Source of the DNA: Capronia americana
Taxonomy: Eukaryota; Ascomycota; Eurotiomycetes; Chaetothyriales; Herpotrichiellaceae
Reading direction: 5' to 3'
Length of the DNA stretch: 64,000 nt
Assembly: GCA_016110215.1 (NCBI GenBank)
Contig: JADWQD010000012.1
Location: forward strand, 124,001-188,000
A program made the position numbers and the translations under genes. This document shows positions 22,147 to 33,636 of this stretch, piece by piece; the first letter of the stretch is position 1, and every line of letters begins with the position of its first letter. The notes beneath the pieces were generated by a model, which made no database searches, was not told where the DNA came from, and was given only the letters and a program-made list of their open reading frames with translations.

Positions 22147-24088
22147 ATGACTTCGCACGGCAGCCTTGAGAGTCTGGTCCATCCGATCATCGGTGTCGTC
22201 AGGGGAGTTAGGGCATCAACGCAGGTGGTCCAATACTTGGGCGTTCCGTACGCCACTTTGCAAGACGCCTTTGCGCGAGCACAACCGATCACATACATGA
22301 AATCGGAATTCGTCCTCAACGCGACACAGCATGGGTACGGAGTGTCCCGTGAATAATATCGCAGATAAGAAAGAGGACGCTTCGCTAATTTCTTGGGTGC
22401 TCTTTCTAGTCCCACCGTGATCAATCCGCCAGGCGTCTGTGACCGAGAGCAGGAACTGATACAGGCGCGGATCCCATGGACGCCTCGCGGCCAATCTGCC
22501 ACCCAGGGCCTCACGCTGAACATCAGCGTCCCAGCAAGCACCAAGGCGAGCGATGGTTTGCCCGTCCTGGTCTTCGTGCACGGCGGCGGCTTTGCCAACG
22601 GTAGCGCCAACCACCCGCACTACGACTTGGAAAAGCTAGTAGAGTTGAGTGTGAAGATTCGAAATCCGATCCTCGCTGTAGGAGTCAAGTGAGTTAGTTG
22701 CCTTTCTCCCGTCATAACTGAGGTTTTCCTTTTTGGAGCCTGCTCTGACGCATCAACGGCATTTGTGACAGTTATCGAGTCGGAATTCCGGGCTTTCTCA
22801 GCTCAACGGCACTGAAAGCAGCAGGATACAAGCCGAATAACGGGCTCGATGACCAACGGGTGGCACTTCGATGGATCAAGCATCATATCGGCGGTTTCGG
22901 AGGAGATGGAGAGAGAATCACGTTTCTCGGCCAAAGCGCCGGCGGAGGTGAGCGAGCACTAGCCCGACAGGGATCCAATTGATATGTTGACCAAGGACCG
23001 CCAGTGGCCGGGAACATCCATCTGGAATCCGCGGAACCGTTGTTCGAACAGTACATATCCATGGCTGGCACGGCGTTCTCTCGCCCGCGGCGCGTTGAAG
23101 CGATCCAGAAGGCATACGACGGCCTAATCCGCGACTTGGGGGTCGCCGACGACGCCTTGCCAGAGGAGCAGGTGCAACGACTGCTGAAGGAGGTCGAGCA
23201 GGACAACTTTGCCGCACTGGCGCGCAAATACAATCTCGGCCCGACTCTCGATGGGGATCTCGTGCCCGAGGCCCTGGTGTTTCGTACTCAAGTCGACGCG
23301 GCGGCGGCGTTCAAGACTTTCCCGGGCATGGCGTATTGTAGACGCGTCCTGGTGGGCGACTGTCAATTCGACGTGGGTGACTTTTGGAATCATTGCAAAA
23401 CCCAAAACCCAGATCTGACGAGAAACTCTAGGGGTTGCCGTTCGTGTCTCGCCTCGCGGACCGCACCGATATTCTACCCAAGACACTGGCCGAGTCGCTC
23501 ACGACGCAGCTCGATCAGTTAGATCCGGCGTTGGCGCCCAAGCTGATCAGAGCGTACGGCCTAGACGTGTCGGCCGAGTCGAATTCCGCGTCCACGACGC
23601 GCCCGGTGCTCAACGTCGGCAACGACATCCATTTCGGGCTGCCTGCCATCGCCGTGGCCAAGATCTGGGCGAACTCGCACGTCGAGGGGACCAAAGCATT
23701 CTTATACCACTTCAACTGCCCGAACCCCTGGGATGGTGCGTGGAAGGGAGAGGCGACGCATATTCTGGACGTGGCGTTTGCACTGCAGAATTACAATGAC
23801 CAGCTGTCGCCAGGCCAGCGGCAGTGTGCGGAGCGCTTTGGCAGCGACGTCGTGCGGTTCGTCAACGGCGCCGTCGTGTGGGCGGCATACAACCCCAACA
23901 GCTGCCCGACGTCAATGATATACACAGCACCAGCCGAGAGCGAGCACGACGAATCTCACGTGGTCGACGACCCAAGAACCGAATACACAGGCCGGCGTAC
24001 CTTTGTTCAAGACTTGGGAAAGGAACCACTCTGGGACAAGGTTATGCATTCGTGGCAAGCCTTTATGATGGCAGGGGCGAAGAAGTAA
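22147..24088 (+). CDS. Type-B carboxylesterase
   Basis: Five exons (22147-22334, 22410-22688, 22772-22947, 23005-23372, 23432-24088) join in frame to 555 residues, the usual length. An alpha/beta-hydrolase esterase: the oxyanion loop is VFVHGGGFANG and the nucleophile elbow FLGQSAGGVAG carries the catalytic Ser, split by the third intron. The C-terminal part contains the long type-B cap and an ending typical of fungal para-nitrobenzyl-esterase-like proteins. No signal peptide is seen (MTSHGSLESLVHP), so it is probably intracellular. It may release an aromatic acid from an ester or open a lactone for the cluster; the substrate is inference. Confidence 0.9.
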
Positions 24089-24551
24089 AGTGAGTGTAGA
24101 CGCGACGAGTGGGTAATGGCAAAGACGTGCCCTTCTATCCATAGTATTCGGATTCAGAAGAGCGTGGTTACGAGCGTGTACGCCAAACTGCTTCGTCGCC
24201 GCAGGTCATCTTCATCACGTATGTGTCACAATGTGCTCGACCTTTTCTTTTGGTATACTTTGCTGGATGATCAACTTATCGCCCTGTCAGACTTTCAGAC
24301 CAAGTCGCACCATTACAGCAGCCAGACTCAGAGTACACACGGCCGCTTAGAGCGGCACTCAAAGCAAGAAGATCATGTTCCGAGCTGCATTGCGATCGCT
24401 AACTTAAAGCTCTCAAGGACCATTGACAACTGGTTCTGGATCAAAACGTCCGGGTTTTGATGCGTATAGCTAAGCATCGCAGGTTCGAGAATGGTTAGGA
24501 GTTATATTGGACCAGCTCTTCTTTTTGACTCAGCACTGTCCCTGACCTACA
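24089..24551. other. Convergent spacer between the esterase and an MFS gene
   Basis: 463 bp between two 3' ends; nothing recognised. Confidence 0.5.
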
Positions 24552-26712
24552 TCAAGCCTCCTGCTTTGTCTGACCTGCTTTAGCATGAAGCTCTTCCACG
24601 GGCGCGTCTACGCGATAGTTCATCGTCTCCTTGAGGCTGCCCAGGAACAAGCAGCCAATACACGCAGCAGCACCGAACGGAGCGGCGATGATGTACACGA
24701 TCCTCAAAGAGTCGGTAAAGGCTTGCTTCAACGCCACTGCACCGGCGCCGATGACCTGCGAGTCTATGCCGGGAACTTTGAGCAGTGCATCTTGGTTATT
24801 CGCAACGAATGCTCCCACGAAGGCAGGGATCGAGGTGGCAGGCAGACCGGCCTTGGCGGCGGCGGCGGCCAAGTATGCCGGTAGCTTGGTGTTGAGGCGG
24901 GATAAGAAGGCTGCGTTGAAGATGGCGATAGAGACCCCGGCACCGATGCCCCGCACCGAGTTGACCACGGCCGTCGCAGTGCCTATAAGTTTATGCGGCG
25001 GAGTGAGCTGTACTCCCGTGCTGATCAGAACAATTGGTGACCCAAAGCCGAAGCCGGCGACGGCAGCAAAGACAACCGCGACTGTGGAGGAGTTGAGCTG
25101 AAGGGCGGCAAAGCCGATCTGGGTACGGTTTAGTCACGCCCGAGACCGTCCCTAAATCAATAGCAAAGTACTCACCATGCCTGCGGTGATGAAAACAAAG
25201 CCTCCAAACAGCGGCGACCGGATGGTTCGCCGTTTCGTACTGAGATAGCCCCAGAGGAAGTTCCCGACGAGAGCGGCGGCCCAGAAGGGCATGCCGCGAA
25301 CCACGATCAGGAAAACATCCGTCTCGAAGACATTGGTGGTCCTGGTCACTATGCGTCAGAATCACGGACTTCTGAACGTTGGGGGCCGGACTTACAAGAT
25401 CGGGTAAAAGACGATAAAGGCAAACATAAGAACCCCTTCGGCGAACATGAGTCCAAGCAGGAGGGCGAAGGTGCGGCCATGTCCAGCTCCGCCTCGGAAA
25501 AGCTCGTGGTGTAGGATGCCGGTATTTGTGCCTTTCCATTCATACACGGAGAAGCCGATCAGTCCCACGATACCACAGATCAGCGTTGCCAGGACACGGC
25601 GGTTTGTCCACGTATAGAACCCACTACCTAGGCCAAGGCCGACCAGGAACAAGGTCAAGCCGACTGTGAGCAGGGCAGAGCCGATCAAGTCGAGCTTCAT
25701 TAGTTTCTGTGGCCAGGAGAGATGGTCATATTTGGTATGGCGCACCGGTGGCCGATACCCGACAACAATACAGACGGTGGCCAATACCCAGAGCGACAGC
25801 TCGACCCACTGCGACTGGTTAGTTCCACAAATCGATCAGGGGAAGCCAAACACCGACATAAAAGATCCGCCAGCCTTTGTGGGGGTTTGCTTTGGTCAAG
25901 GCGCCGATGATCAGGGTAGAGCTCACAGCTCCGGCCGAGGCGGAGATTTGGTAGAGCGCTTGAGCCACTGGAGGGCGCTGATATGTCAGATTTGAGCTTG
26001 GAGCTTAGAACGAGGTGTCCTTCGCGAGTCCTTACTGGGTCGCCACCTCCGTGGCAAAATCTCGCTTGGGATCACGCTCGTAAGAGGGACGGCGATCAGG
26101 CCGAATCCCAGCAAGGTCTGCCCGGCAATCACTCTGTACACGCTGGAGGAGCCGGGCACGATGGCAGCCCCCACGATGGCGATACATTGGAGGACCACGA
26201 TCAACCACTTGCGTACTTGGAACGTGTCGGCCGCGGAGACAATGACCGGCGCTAGCACCGCCTGCGGAACGGTCAGGGAGGTCGACACCCAGGTGATGGC
26301 GTCGCTATCTTCGAGATCAGCAGCGATTTGAGTCAACTGCAACGTGCCACCATTAATGAGTGAAGAGTTGCGGGTGATGAATGCGCTACTCACCACGGAC
26401 GCCGGCCCTTGGATGGTAACGAGGGCACTGTGGACTGATCAGCTGTGGTGACCCCCTGATAGGGAGGTGCATGCGGCAAGCTCTAGCCGGCCACGCACCC
26501 AAGACTTACGTGCACGCAGCGATACACATTGCTGCAAAGGCGATGTAGGTCCGCGCATGTAGTTCAGGTTCGAGTTCGGTATCGTCGTAGGCCAGGTTTG
26601 CCACGATGTCGTTCTCAACGTGTTCCGTAAGTGGTAACTGAGACTTTGTGTCTCCCAGCGCAGCGGCCGGGACGATCTCAGTCTGTGCACTGGCTTTGTT
26701 GGTCTCGACCAT
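24552..26712 (-). CDS. MFS transporter, TRI12/DHA-type
   Basis: Seven exons (26712-26510, 26427-26394, 26336-26036, 25967-25858, 25814-25396, 25341-25176, 25118-24552) join in frame to 599 residues. A 14-helix drug:H+ antiporter-like carrier of the fungal trichothecene-efflux (TRI12) family. Landmarks are QGPASVLTQIA in helix 1, VIPSEILPRRWRPMAQA at the start of helix 5, YTWTNRRVLA in the central part, and a hydrophilic tail ending EELHAKAGQTKQEA. Exon 2 is only 34 bp. The gene is divergent from the Zn2Cys6 regulator, a common arrangement for a cluster carrier and its regulator. Direction of transport and substrate are unknown. Confidence 0.9.
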
Positions 26713-27288
26713 CTTGGTTAGGAACTCGACGAAGCTGTGGCAGGCTGTCTGCGAAGAAATCCATGTCTGCTCCTGGCCGAGGAAGCCATGAGATATACAT
26801 CGCCATCACGATAGACATGCGGTGGTCTGGATCTGTGGCCCCCCGCAAGGCTTTGCGATCCCCATGGGGTCTGGGGGATGGTAAGAACAAGGTTTGAATC
26901 CATTGCTCCTAGGCGGAGAAGCCGTTAGCGGCGCGGAGAAGAGGCGGCTGTTCCGGCGTGGCCTCGGGCTCTTCTGGTTCCGTCTCCCGGGGATGGGCAT
27001 TGTTGTCCAGACATGTCGCTACACGATAGTGTGCAAGTACACCAACAGACAGGCCTTCGGACCAAATATCGCCAAGTACTCGTAATCATCAGATTTCGAG
27101 TTGGAGGTGTCAGGAACCGGCTCCCTCTAAAGATCCCCGCAAAGATTCTCCCCCACAACCCCTCTACCAGGCTTGTATGGGTACCCACGACATCCCCCAA
27201 CTACCAGACCAGAGGTTCGTGGCCAGCACTTGACTAGTTCCTGACTCGATCTTCACGTATTCTGTTCTCACGAACTCAACCTTCTACT
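26713..27288. promoter_or_regulatory. Shared promoter of the TRI12-like carrier and the Zn2Cys6 regulator
   Basis: 576 bp between divergent starts. No confirmed CGG-type half-site pair was identified by eye. Joint control is suggested by layout only. Confidence 0.45.
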
Positions 27289-30080
27289 ATGGACAAACGC
27301 ACGCCAAATCCAGGCAAACGAGCTGCCTCGGAGGACTCGAGAGGAGTGCAACCACGCAAGCCACCAACGCTCCGGAGGCGAGCGGCAATGGCCTGTGAAG
27401 AATGTCGATTGCGAAAGAGGAGATGCGATGCTGGCGTGCCGGCATGTGGCGCTTGCGCCAAACGCTTCACCATTTGCGAATATCCCACAGACAGTCACCT
27501 GGCGGACTTGCGGTGGCGGTATGCCCGTGATCCGGTGTTTTGTTTGCAGTGTCGAGGTTCACTGAGACTGACAGTGGCCCTGCTCACAGTACCATCCAGT
27601 CCTTGAGAAGCCAGTTGGAAGAACTAGAAAAAGCAGAGCTGCCTGTACCCTCCAGGACTGGCCGTGAAGGTGTCAATCAAGAAGCCACCCCGAATGCGAC
27701 GCAAGACACTCAAGGCAGGGACACGTGGCGCCCCGGTGCCTGGAAGGCCGACCAGCGTCTTCCTCAGCCCTTGCATGATAATGAACCCCTATCATTCGAG
27801 AGCAGCAGCCAGTCGCAAGCAACGATTCCGCACGTCCGCGAGGAACCGTCCCCTAGTGATGCCAGCGAGTACCACCCACGTGCACCATCAGGTCTGCCGG
27901 GACTGGGCGAGGGCCAGGACTCTTCTGCCGAGATCCAACAAGCTTCGGAGAACCTCGAAAAGATGATGGAACCGATCATCCACCAGATCAGCAGCGATGG
28001 ACGAGATTCCGACTTTGCGACGTCCGTGTCCCAGCACTGTCCTCCGTCGTCGGCCTCGGCCATCGAACAAGGGACCAAGAAAGCCGACTGTAAATGTGAC
28101 AGCCTGCTGCATGCCCGGCGGCAATGGTTCCTTCCGGTGCGCAGAGTCGCCGACTCACTCGTGGCGAGATACTTTGCCAGGCACAATCTTGCCTTCCCCA
28201 TTCTTCACGAGCAGACGTTTCGATGGCAATATGAGAGTCTGTGGGATCCGACCCCGACTTTATGCCGTGGACTGTGTAGGCAGCGCAGCCAAGGTCAACT
28301 ATTGGGCCCGACTGTCTACGCCGTCTTCACCATGGCCTCGCTGTTTGAAACCGACCAGCCCAAGGAGAACGTCCGCAAGGCGGGTTCCTTCTTTCGCATG
28401 GCGCAAGACGTCGACTTCCTCGGCGTGCTCGACTGCGAAGTCGGCATTGAGCTGATTCAATACCTGCTCCTGATCGGAAGATATCTGCAGAGCACTGAAC
28501 AAATATCCAAATGGAAGAACATCTCTTCCCTTACCATTCGCATGGCCCAGGGCATGGGGCTGCACTACGGCGTAGACGAAGCACGGAAACGAGGTCTCTG
28601 GCATGGTCCCGCCACCCAGCTCGATCACGAAATGCGCGCACGGGTCTGGTATGCATGCGTCTTGCTGGAGAGGTAGGTTTTCTGACTGTTACATCTCCGG
28701 GAACTTCGCAGAGTCTGACGCTTGTTTCACCTTTGTAGAGATTTCCCCCTTTACCTCTTCCCCGGCCATTCTCTGGGCGTCGTGTCTAGTGCCTACAACC
28801 CTCCTCTCCCACAGGCTATCGATGACAGTCGACTGAGTAACGAAGTGGGAAAGGTTGCGGCACAGCCCGAAACGATGCCTAGTCCGTTGGTTTCGTTTGT
28901 GGAAACCATCAAGCTCCACGAGATTCTCAGCCATACCCTCGACCGAGTTGAACGTCCTCCCGAGAGCTCGTCCGATATGACCATGAACGTGCAATCCCTG
29001 TTGAAACTCGACACCCTGCTCAACGACTGGCGAGATGCCCTGCCGGAACATCTCCAGTTCAAGTCACCTCTGGGTGGGACTGGTCAGGTCGACCCGGCCG
29101 GTGCAGCGAGGTTGCAGAATTCCGCGTTTGCCTTACTCGCGCCGGCGAAGAAGATGTGTCTCAGGTAAGCAGTCTCTTTCTGCTGTCACCCGACACCTCA
29201 CACTAACAATGCGCGGATATCTCCACGCTTGCCAGATCATCCTTCGTCCGGCTCTCGAGCTGTATTTTGAAACCACACAGAACGACCAACCTTCGTTGCG
29301 GAGGAAACAGCGAAACGGCAATCTCGAGGCCCTGATGTTGACTCGGATGGCAGCCAGGTGCGTTGGGGCGGCGGTCCTCATCATCGAGCTTCTCAGCGCA
29401 AAATCTGAGGCCGACACCTTCAAAGCGTGGTGGTTCAATATTGCTTGTGAGTGAAGAAAAAACGTCTGAGCGTGACATATTGGCTGATATCTCGTCCAGA
29501 CCTACACACTTCCGGCAGCACGGTGCTGATGGCGCGTATGTGCACATTCCACGATGTCATCTTCAGCAACCAGTCCCTGGTGGCTTGTTGGAATACGTGC
29601 CTGGCCACGTTGCACAGCTACGCCGGCGTCAGCAGCATCGCGCAGCAATCCCACTTCCTCCTCCAGCAGAGCGCCCGACGTCTCGTCTCCACCCACGCAC
29701 CACCCCCCACCAACGGGCGTGGAGCTGGAATGGGAGATGCTGCTCCGCCCAGCATACCCAACAAGGAGCAGCGCCGTGACCGCGATTCCCAACCCCCCCT
29801 CGCATCCAACCGAGTCGACGCCATGGGGGCAGGACCTTTTCTGAATCGCGGGCAGGACGGGGGACAAATCGGTCCTTTGTCGCGGTCGCGCGCCACCGAG
29901 ACCATGGATGCATCTCAGACGGTGGCCACAATGGCTCCTTTCCTAGACCCGTACCAGGACTTTGTGTTGCCGCCGGACCTCACCGATAACGTGTGGGATG
30001 GTGATCTGGAATCTTCGAATTGGTCTTTAGCACCGTCTGCAAATCTCATTGACACCTTCGGTCCTCCTTTCAACCTCTAA
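27289..30080 (+). CDS. Zn2Cys6 fungal-specific transcription factor
   Basis: Probable pathway regulator. The zinc cluster is near residue 37: six Cys in CEECRLRKRRCDAGVPACGA and then CAKRFTIC. A leucine-rich coiled coil follows (IQSLRSQLEELEKAEL), then the fungal-specific middle homology region. Exons 27289-27518, 27590-28672, 28739-29164, 29217-29446 and 29500-30080 join in frame to 849 residues, but the acceptor before 29217 is GG instead of AG. The only nearby canonical, frame-keeping choice starts exon 4 at 29304 and drops 29 residues that look conserved (YLHACQIILRPAL region). The natural AG at 29235 would shift the frame. The protein may be intact, altered, or in early decay. Confidence 0.82.
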
Positions 30081-30229
30081 ACAATCTCTATCTGTTGAGG
30101 GTGGTTCTATGCCGCAGGAGTCTCTAGTGCCGCTCTGTCTCGACATAAGCCAGTGGTACTGATCAGCGGTCGTTGGGCGTCGTAGAGACCTTTGCTGGGA
30201 AACCAGTTCATGCAGGGCAATCACTTGGT

Positions 30230-31423
30230 TTAGGATTTACCAAATCTGTCATCTAGCCACTGAAGCAAAACTGCCGCAATCTCTAAATTGTTGAGTTCTA
30301 GCATCTGCATGTGGCCGTTGCCTCGCAAGTCGATGTCTTCAAGCTTTATGAAGTCACATTCCACGCCGGCCTGACGCAGAAATTCGACAGTGGCGTGGTC
30401 GAAGCCAGCGTGATAACTTGCCTCACCCGTCTCAACCAGGACGGGGATGTCGCTCAGGTTCGTCAATTTGTGTACAACTCGCGCATCGTCCTGGAGCACC
30501 ACGGATGCTTTCCCATCTTCGGTTGATGAAACTGTGCGCAGGTTAAACTGGGATGGGTTTGTGATGGGCGGCGAGAAAGTCATGGGGACATCGGTGAGAC
30601 CCCATAATCTGGCCGCTTCGCCATTGTGCGGATATTTGCCAGAAAATGGCGGGCCACTTGGCTCAACGGCGATGATGGCCTTTACTAGACGTGGGCGGAC
30701 GTCAGCCGCAAGCCAACCGCCGGGGGCACCTTGAGAATGCGTGACGAGGATGGTCGGGCGTCCAATTCGATCGAGGAGCGCGGTGATTCCAGCCTTTTGA
30801 GCTTCTTGGTCTGCCTTGATGTCCATCAAACTCGGTAAGATCGAGGCGTAATATTGCTCGAATACTGCGTCGCCATGCCTGCCTGTCTGCGTACCAGTAG
30901 CTCAGCGTCAGCAAAACACGCTCGAGCTGGGGGGAGTGAGTGAGACTGACCCCGGGCCACTGCGTATGTAATCTTGCTTGCGGCCACTTCGCGGCCACCG
31001 CCGGTGACGTCCAGAGGTCCTGCACCAAGCCGGTGGGATACTGGATATACTTCTGCCCGAAATCGGGGCAAGACCTCCCTCTTGATGCCGTGTCGATCAA
31101 GTAGACTTGGTAACCGTGATCGAGAAAGGCCGATGTCCAGCCCTTCCTGCCATCTGGGGTCTGAAGCCAGTTCTTAACTCATGATAAATCAGTCTCGACG
31201 TGTCTTGAAGGACTTGCTTGTGGACTTATAATACCGTCCCGCTCTGGCCGCCACCATGGACAAAGATAACCCGCGTTTCTTGTTGAGCCCCGCCGACCGG
31301 CGTCAGACACTCAACATAGGTTTGTCCTCTCAGTACGAAGCCTTCGAGGCCGGAGACAATGTCCTCGGCGTATGTGCCACCCACGTAAAAGGTGTGTCGA
31401 TGGCACGGCGTTTCGACGTCCAT
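30230..31423 (-). CDS. Alpha/beta hydrolase
   Basis: Three exons (31423-31235, 31172-30951, 30886-30230) join in frame to 355 residues. The oxyanion stretch is VIFVHGGGQSGT, the nucleophile elbow THSQGAPGGW has the catalytic Ser, and a late GNGHMQMLE stretch supplies the His. The conserved QWPGTGRHGD loop across exons 2 and 3 matches a fungal alpha/beta hydrolase group of unknown substrate. I set the start at MDVETPCHRHTFYVGG; a longer in-frame ATG at 31519 exists but adds a poor-looking stretch. It converges with the regulator gene and is divergent from the CoA-transferase. Confidence 0.85.
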
Positions 31424-31935
31424 GTTCAAAGGACGGACCCTCGTTCGATCGTTCGAGGTGTCTTGGATTTGCCTACCTCTTGTTCGTGCTGTAGATAACG
31501 TGTGTCCTTGACCACCCAAGCTCTCTCACGATGTAGTGCACAAACGCGGCAAGATGTTGATTAAGTTGTGACCTCGCAGCGGCGGAAGATTCTATGCGCG
31601 AACACACGTGGAAATTGAGCCGGGTTCGGCCCCCTCCCTCTCCGCGGGATTCCCGGACCTACTGTATCTCTGTAACCGCACGTCCCGCATATCCCCGCCC
31701 AGGGAGACTCCCTGCTGAAAACGCCGCTGTAAGCGGGTCAGGCATCTTCTGTAATCCGGACGTTCACAGTATCTCCAAACTAGTCCACTCATAGGGGCTG
31801 TCCTCCGACATACATGGCTGTAGTCTGAATGACTTCCATATATATGGCACTACAGCACGCCCGAGCATCCAACAATATGCAGTTGGATCTTGCTTCCAGT
31901 CAACGACCACCATATACGGGTGACACCTGAAGATA
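31424..31935. promoter_or_regulatory. Shared promoter of the alpha/beta hydrolase and the CoA-transferase
   Basis: 512 bp between divergent starts; no gene and no specific site was recognised. Confidence 0.45.
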
Positions 31936-33636
31936 ATGGCATATTCGGTTCCAGCAGAGTCCAGAAATTGCCTGGACAATGGAATCCTCGGACACCCCGG
32001 TCACAAGAACTTGCCGGCCGAATGTCATGAGATCTCCAAGTTGATCAAGTATGTTGGTGCCGAGCAGCCCAAGATCGCCATCAATTGGCGGCTGGCTGAG
32101 AGTGTCTCGTCGCTGAAAGGCCTCGAGGCGATCCTAGTCAATCTCCTCCTGAAGCGCAAATACGGACTGGCACCGCAAGAGGTGACGATCAACACGGATC
32201 ACGCTCAGCTCTTCATCATGTCCTTCCATCTGGTTGGCATCGACCCTAAACCTGACGACCCGGTGGAGCCTCTTGAGCTCCGCGAACTCAACCGGCTACA
32301 TTCGAAGTGGTTCAAGAGTTGGGATCTCCACCACCAGGTCTCGTCGCAGTATCGCAAGGCGGTCACCAACATCTACAAGACACGCGACAAGCGCTTCTAT
32401 CACCTGCACGCCAGCTTGAATCCGGACCAGTCGCTTGAAGCGCTCGGCCTGCCCTGGGACATGCCCGAGTTGACCACCATCGAGTCCTCATGGGCGCCTT
32501 TCGTGGAGAAGATGGCCGAAAAGACGGCAGCCGAGTGGGATTACATCCTGCCCGAGGAGTATCGACAAGCCGGGACCATCTGTTGGAGCCCGGAAGAGTA
32601 CGGAGAGACGGAGCAGGGCAAGTCGCACGCCCACATTGGCCTTTACACGATCGACCCCCACCTCGACAAGTCTACAAAAGCCTGTTGGTGGCCCGACGCG
32701 CCCGACACGTCCGTGAGACGACCGCTCGCGGGCCTCAAAATCGTCGACCTCACCCGTATTGTCGCCGGCCCGTCCATCGGCCGTACCTTGGCCGAGCTGG
32801 GCGCCAGCGTGATGCGCATCACCGGTCCCCATATCGCCGATTTCTCGGGTCTGCATCCTGACACGAACTGGGGGAAATGGAACTGTCACCTTGACTTGAG
32901 AGAGGAAGCAGATCGGGCAACGTTGCGCAAACTGATCTTGGAGGCCGACGTCGTGATAAACGGCTACCGGCCACACGTCCTTGACAAGTACGGAGCCGAC
33001 TACGAAAGTGTCTTTGAACTTGGTCGACAACGCGGGCGAGGCTATATCTACGTGCGGGAGAACTGCTTCGGCTGGACGGGGCCTTGGTCGCATCGCGCCG
33101 GTTGGCAGCCCATCAGCGATGCTTGCACGGGTGTCGCCACGGGGTTTGGGAGGGCCATGGGCAACGACGAGGCTGTGATCCCTGTGCTCCCTAACTCGGA
33201 CTACTGTACTGGGATATCGGGCGCCTGCGGCGTGCTCGAGGCGCTCATGCAACGCGCGGAAAACGGCGGCTCGTATCTCGTCAGCACCGCGATCAACTAC
33301 TACAACAAGTGGCTCGTCGACCACGTCGGTGAGTACGACAAGGACATCTGGGAGGAGCTGTGGACACGCAACGGCCGCAAGGTATTCCGCCATTACCACA
33401 ACATGAACTATACGGGTCCGCATTACATGAAGATGTTTGCCGCACAGGGTCTGTTCAACTTGGATTTCTTCGAGATCAGAGACGCCAAAGCCTTGGGGAT
33501 CAAGATCCGGGTTCCCAAACCGGTGCTCCAGTTCCCACCTGGCACGGTCGAGCCTGGATACAATGTTGGCACTCGTGGAAATGGCATTGACCAGCCGAGG
33601 TGGCCCCTGGATTTGAAGACTGAGATAGTGACATGA
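31936..33636 (+). CDS. CaiB/BaiF (family III) CoA-transferase
   Basis: An intronless 566-residue protein. The C-terminal two thirds carry the family III core, starting at RPLAGLKIVDLTRIVAGPSI (about residue 257), followed by LAELGASVMRI, a DLREEADRATLRKLILEADV stretch, NGYRPHVLDKYG, and SDACTGVATGFG. These enzymes move CoA between acids or racemise 2-methylacyl-CoA. The first 250 residues form an extra region seen in long fungal members. In the cluster it could activate a ring-cleavage product or an aromatic acid as its CoA thioester; this is inference. The promoter is shared with the alpha/beta hydrolase. Confidence 0.88.
   Translation: MAYSVPAESRNCLDNGILGHPGHKNLPAECHEISKLIKYVGAEQPKIAINWRLAESVSSLKGLEAILVNLLLKRKYGLAPQEVTINTDHAQLFIMSFHLVGIDPKPDDPVEPLELRELNRLHSKWFKSWDLHHQVSSQYRKAVTNIYKTRDKRFYHLHASLNPDQSLEALGLPWDMPELTTIESSWAPFVEKMAEKTAAEWDYILPEEYRQAGTICWSPEEYGETEQGKSHAHIGLYTIDPHLDKSTKACWWPDAPDTSVRRPLAGLKIVDLTRIVAGPSIGRTLAELGASVMRITGPHIADFSGLHPDTNWGKWNCHLDLREEADRATLRKLILEADVVINGYRPHVLDKYGADYESVFELGRQRGRGYIYVRENCFGWTGPWSHRAGWQPISDACTGVATGFGRAMGNDEAVIPVLPNSDYCTGISGACGVLEALMQRAENGGSYLVSTAINYYNKWLVDHVGEYDKDIWEELWTRNGRKVFRHYHNMNYTGPHYMKMFAAQGLFNLDFFEIRDAKALGIKIRVPKPVLQFPPGTVEPGYNVGTRGNGIDQPRWPLDLKTEIVT

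Noticed and set aside
21909..22610. Minus-strand open frame of 233 codons
   Set aside because: It overlaps the first two exons of the carboxylesterase on the other strand and shows no family similarity.
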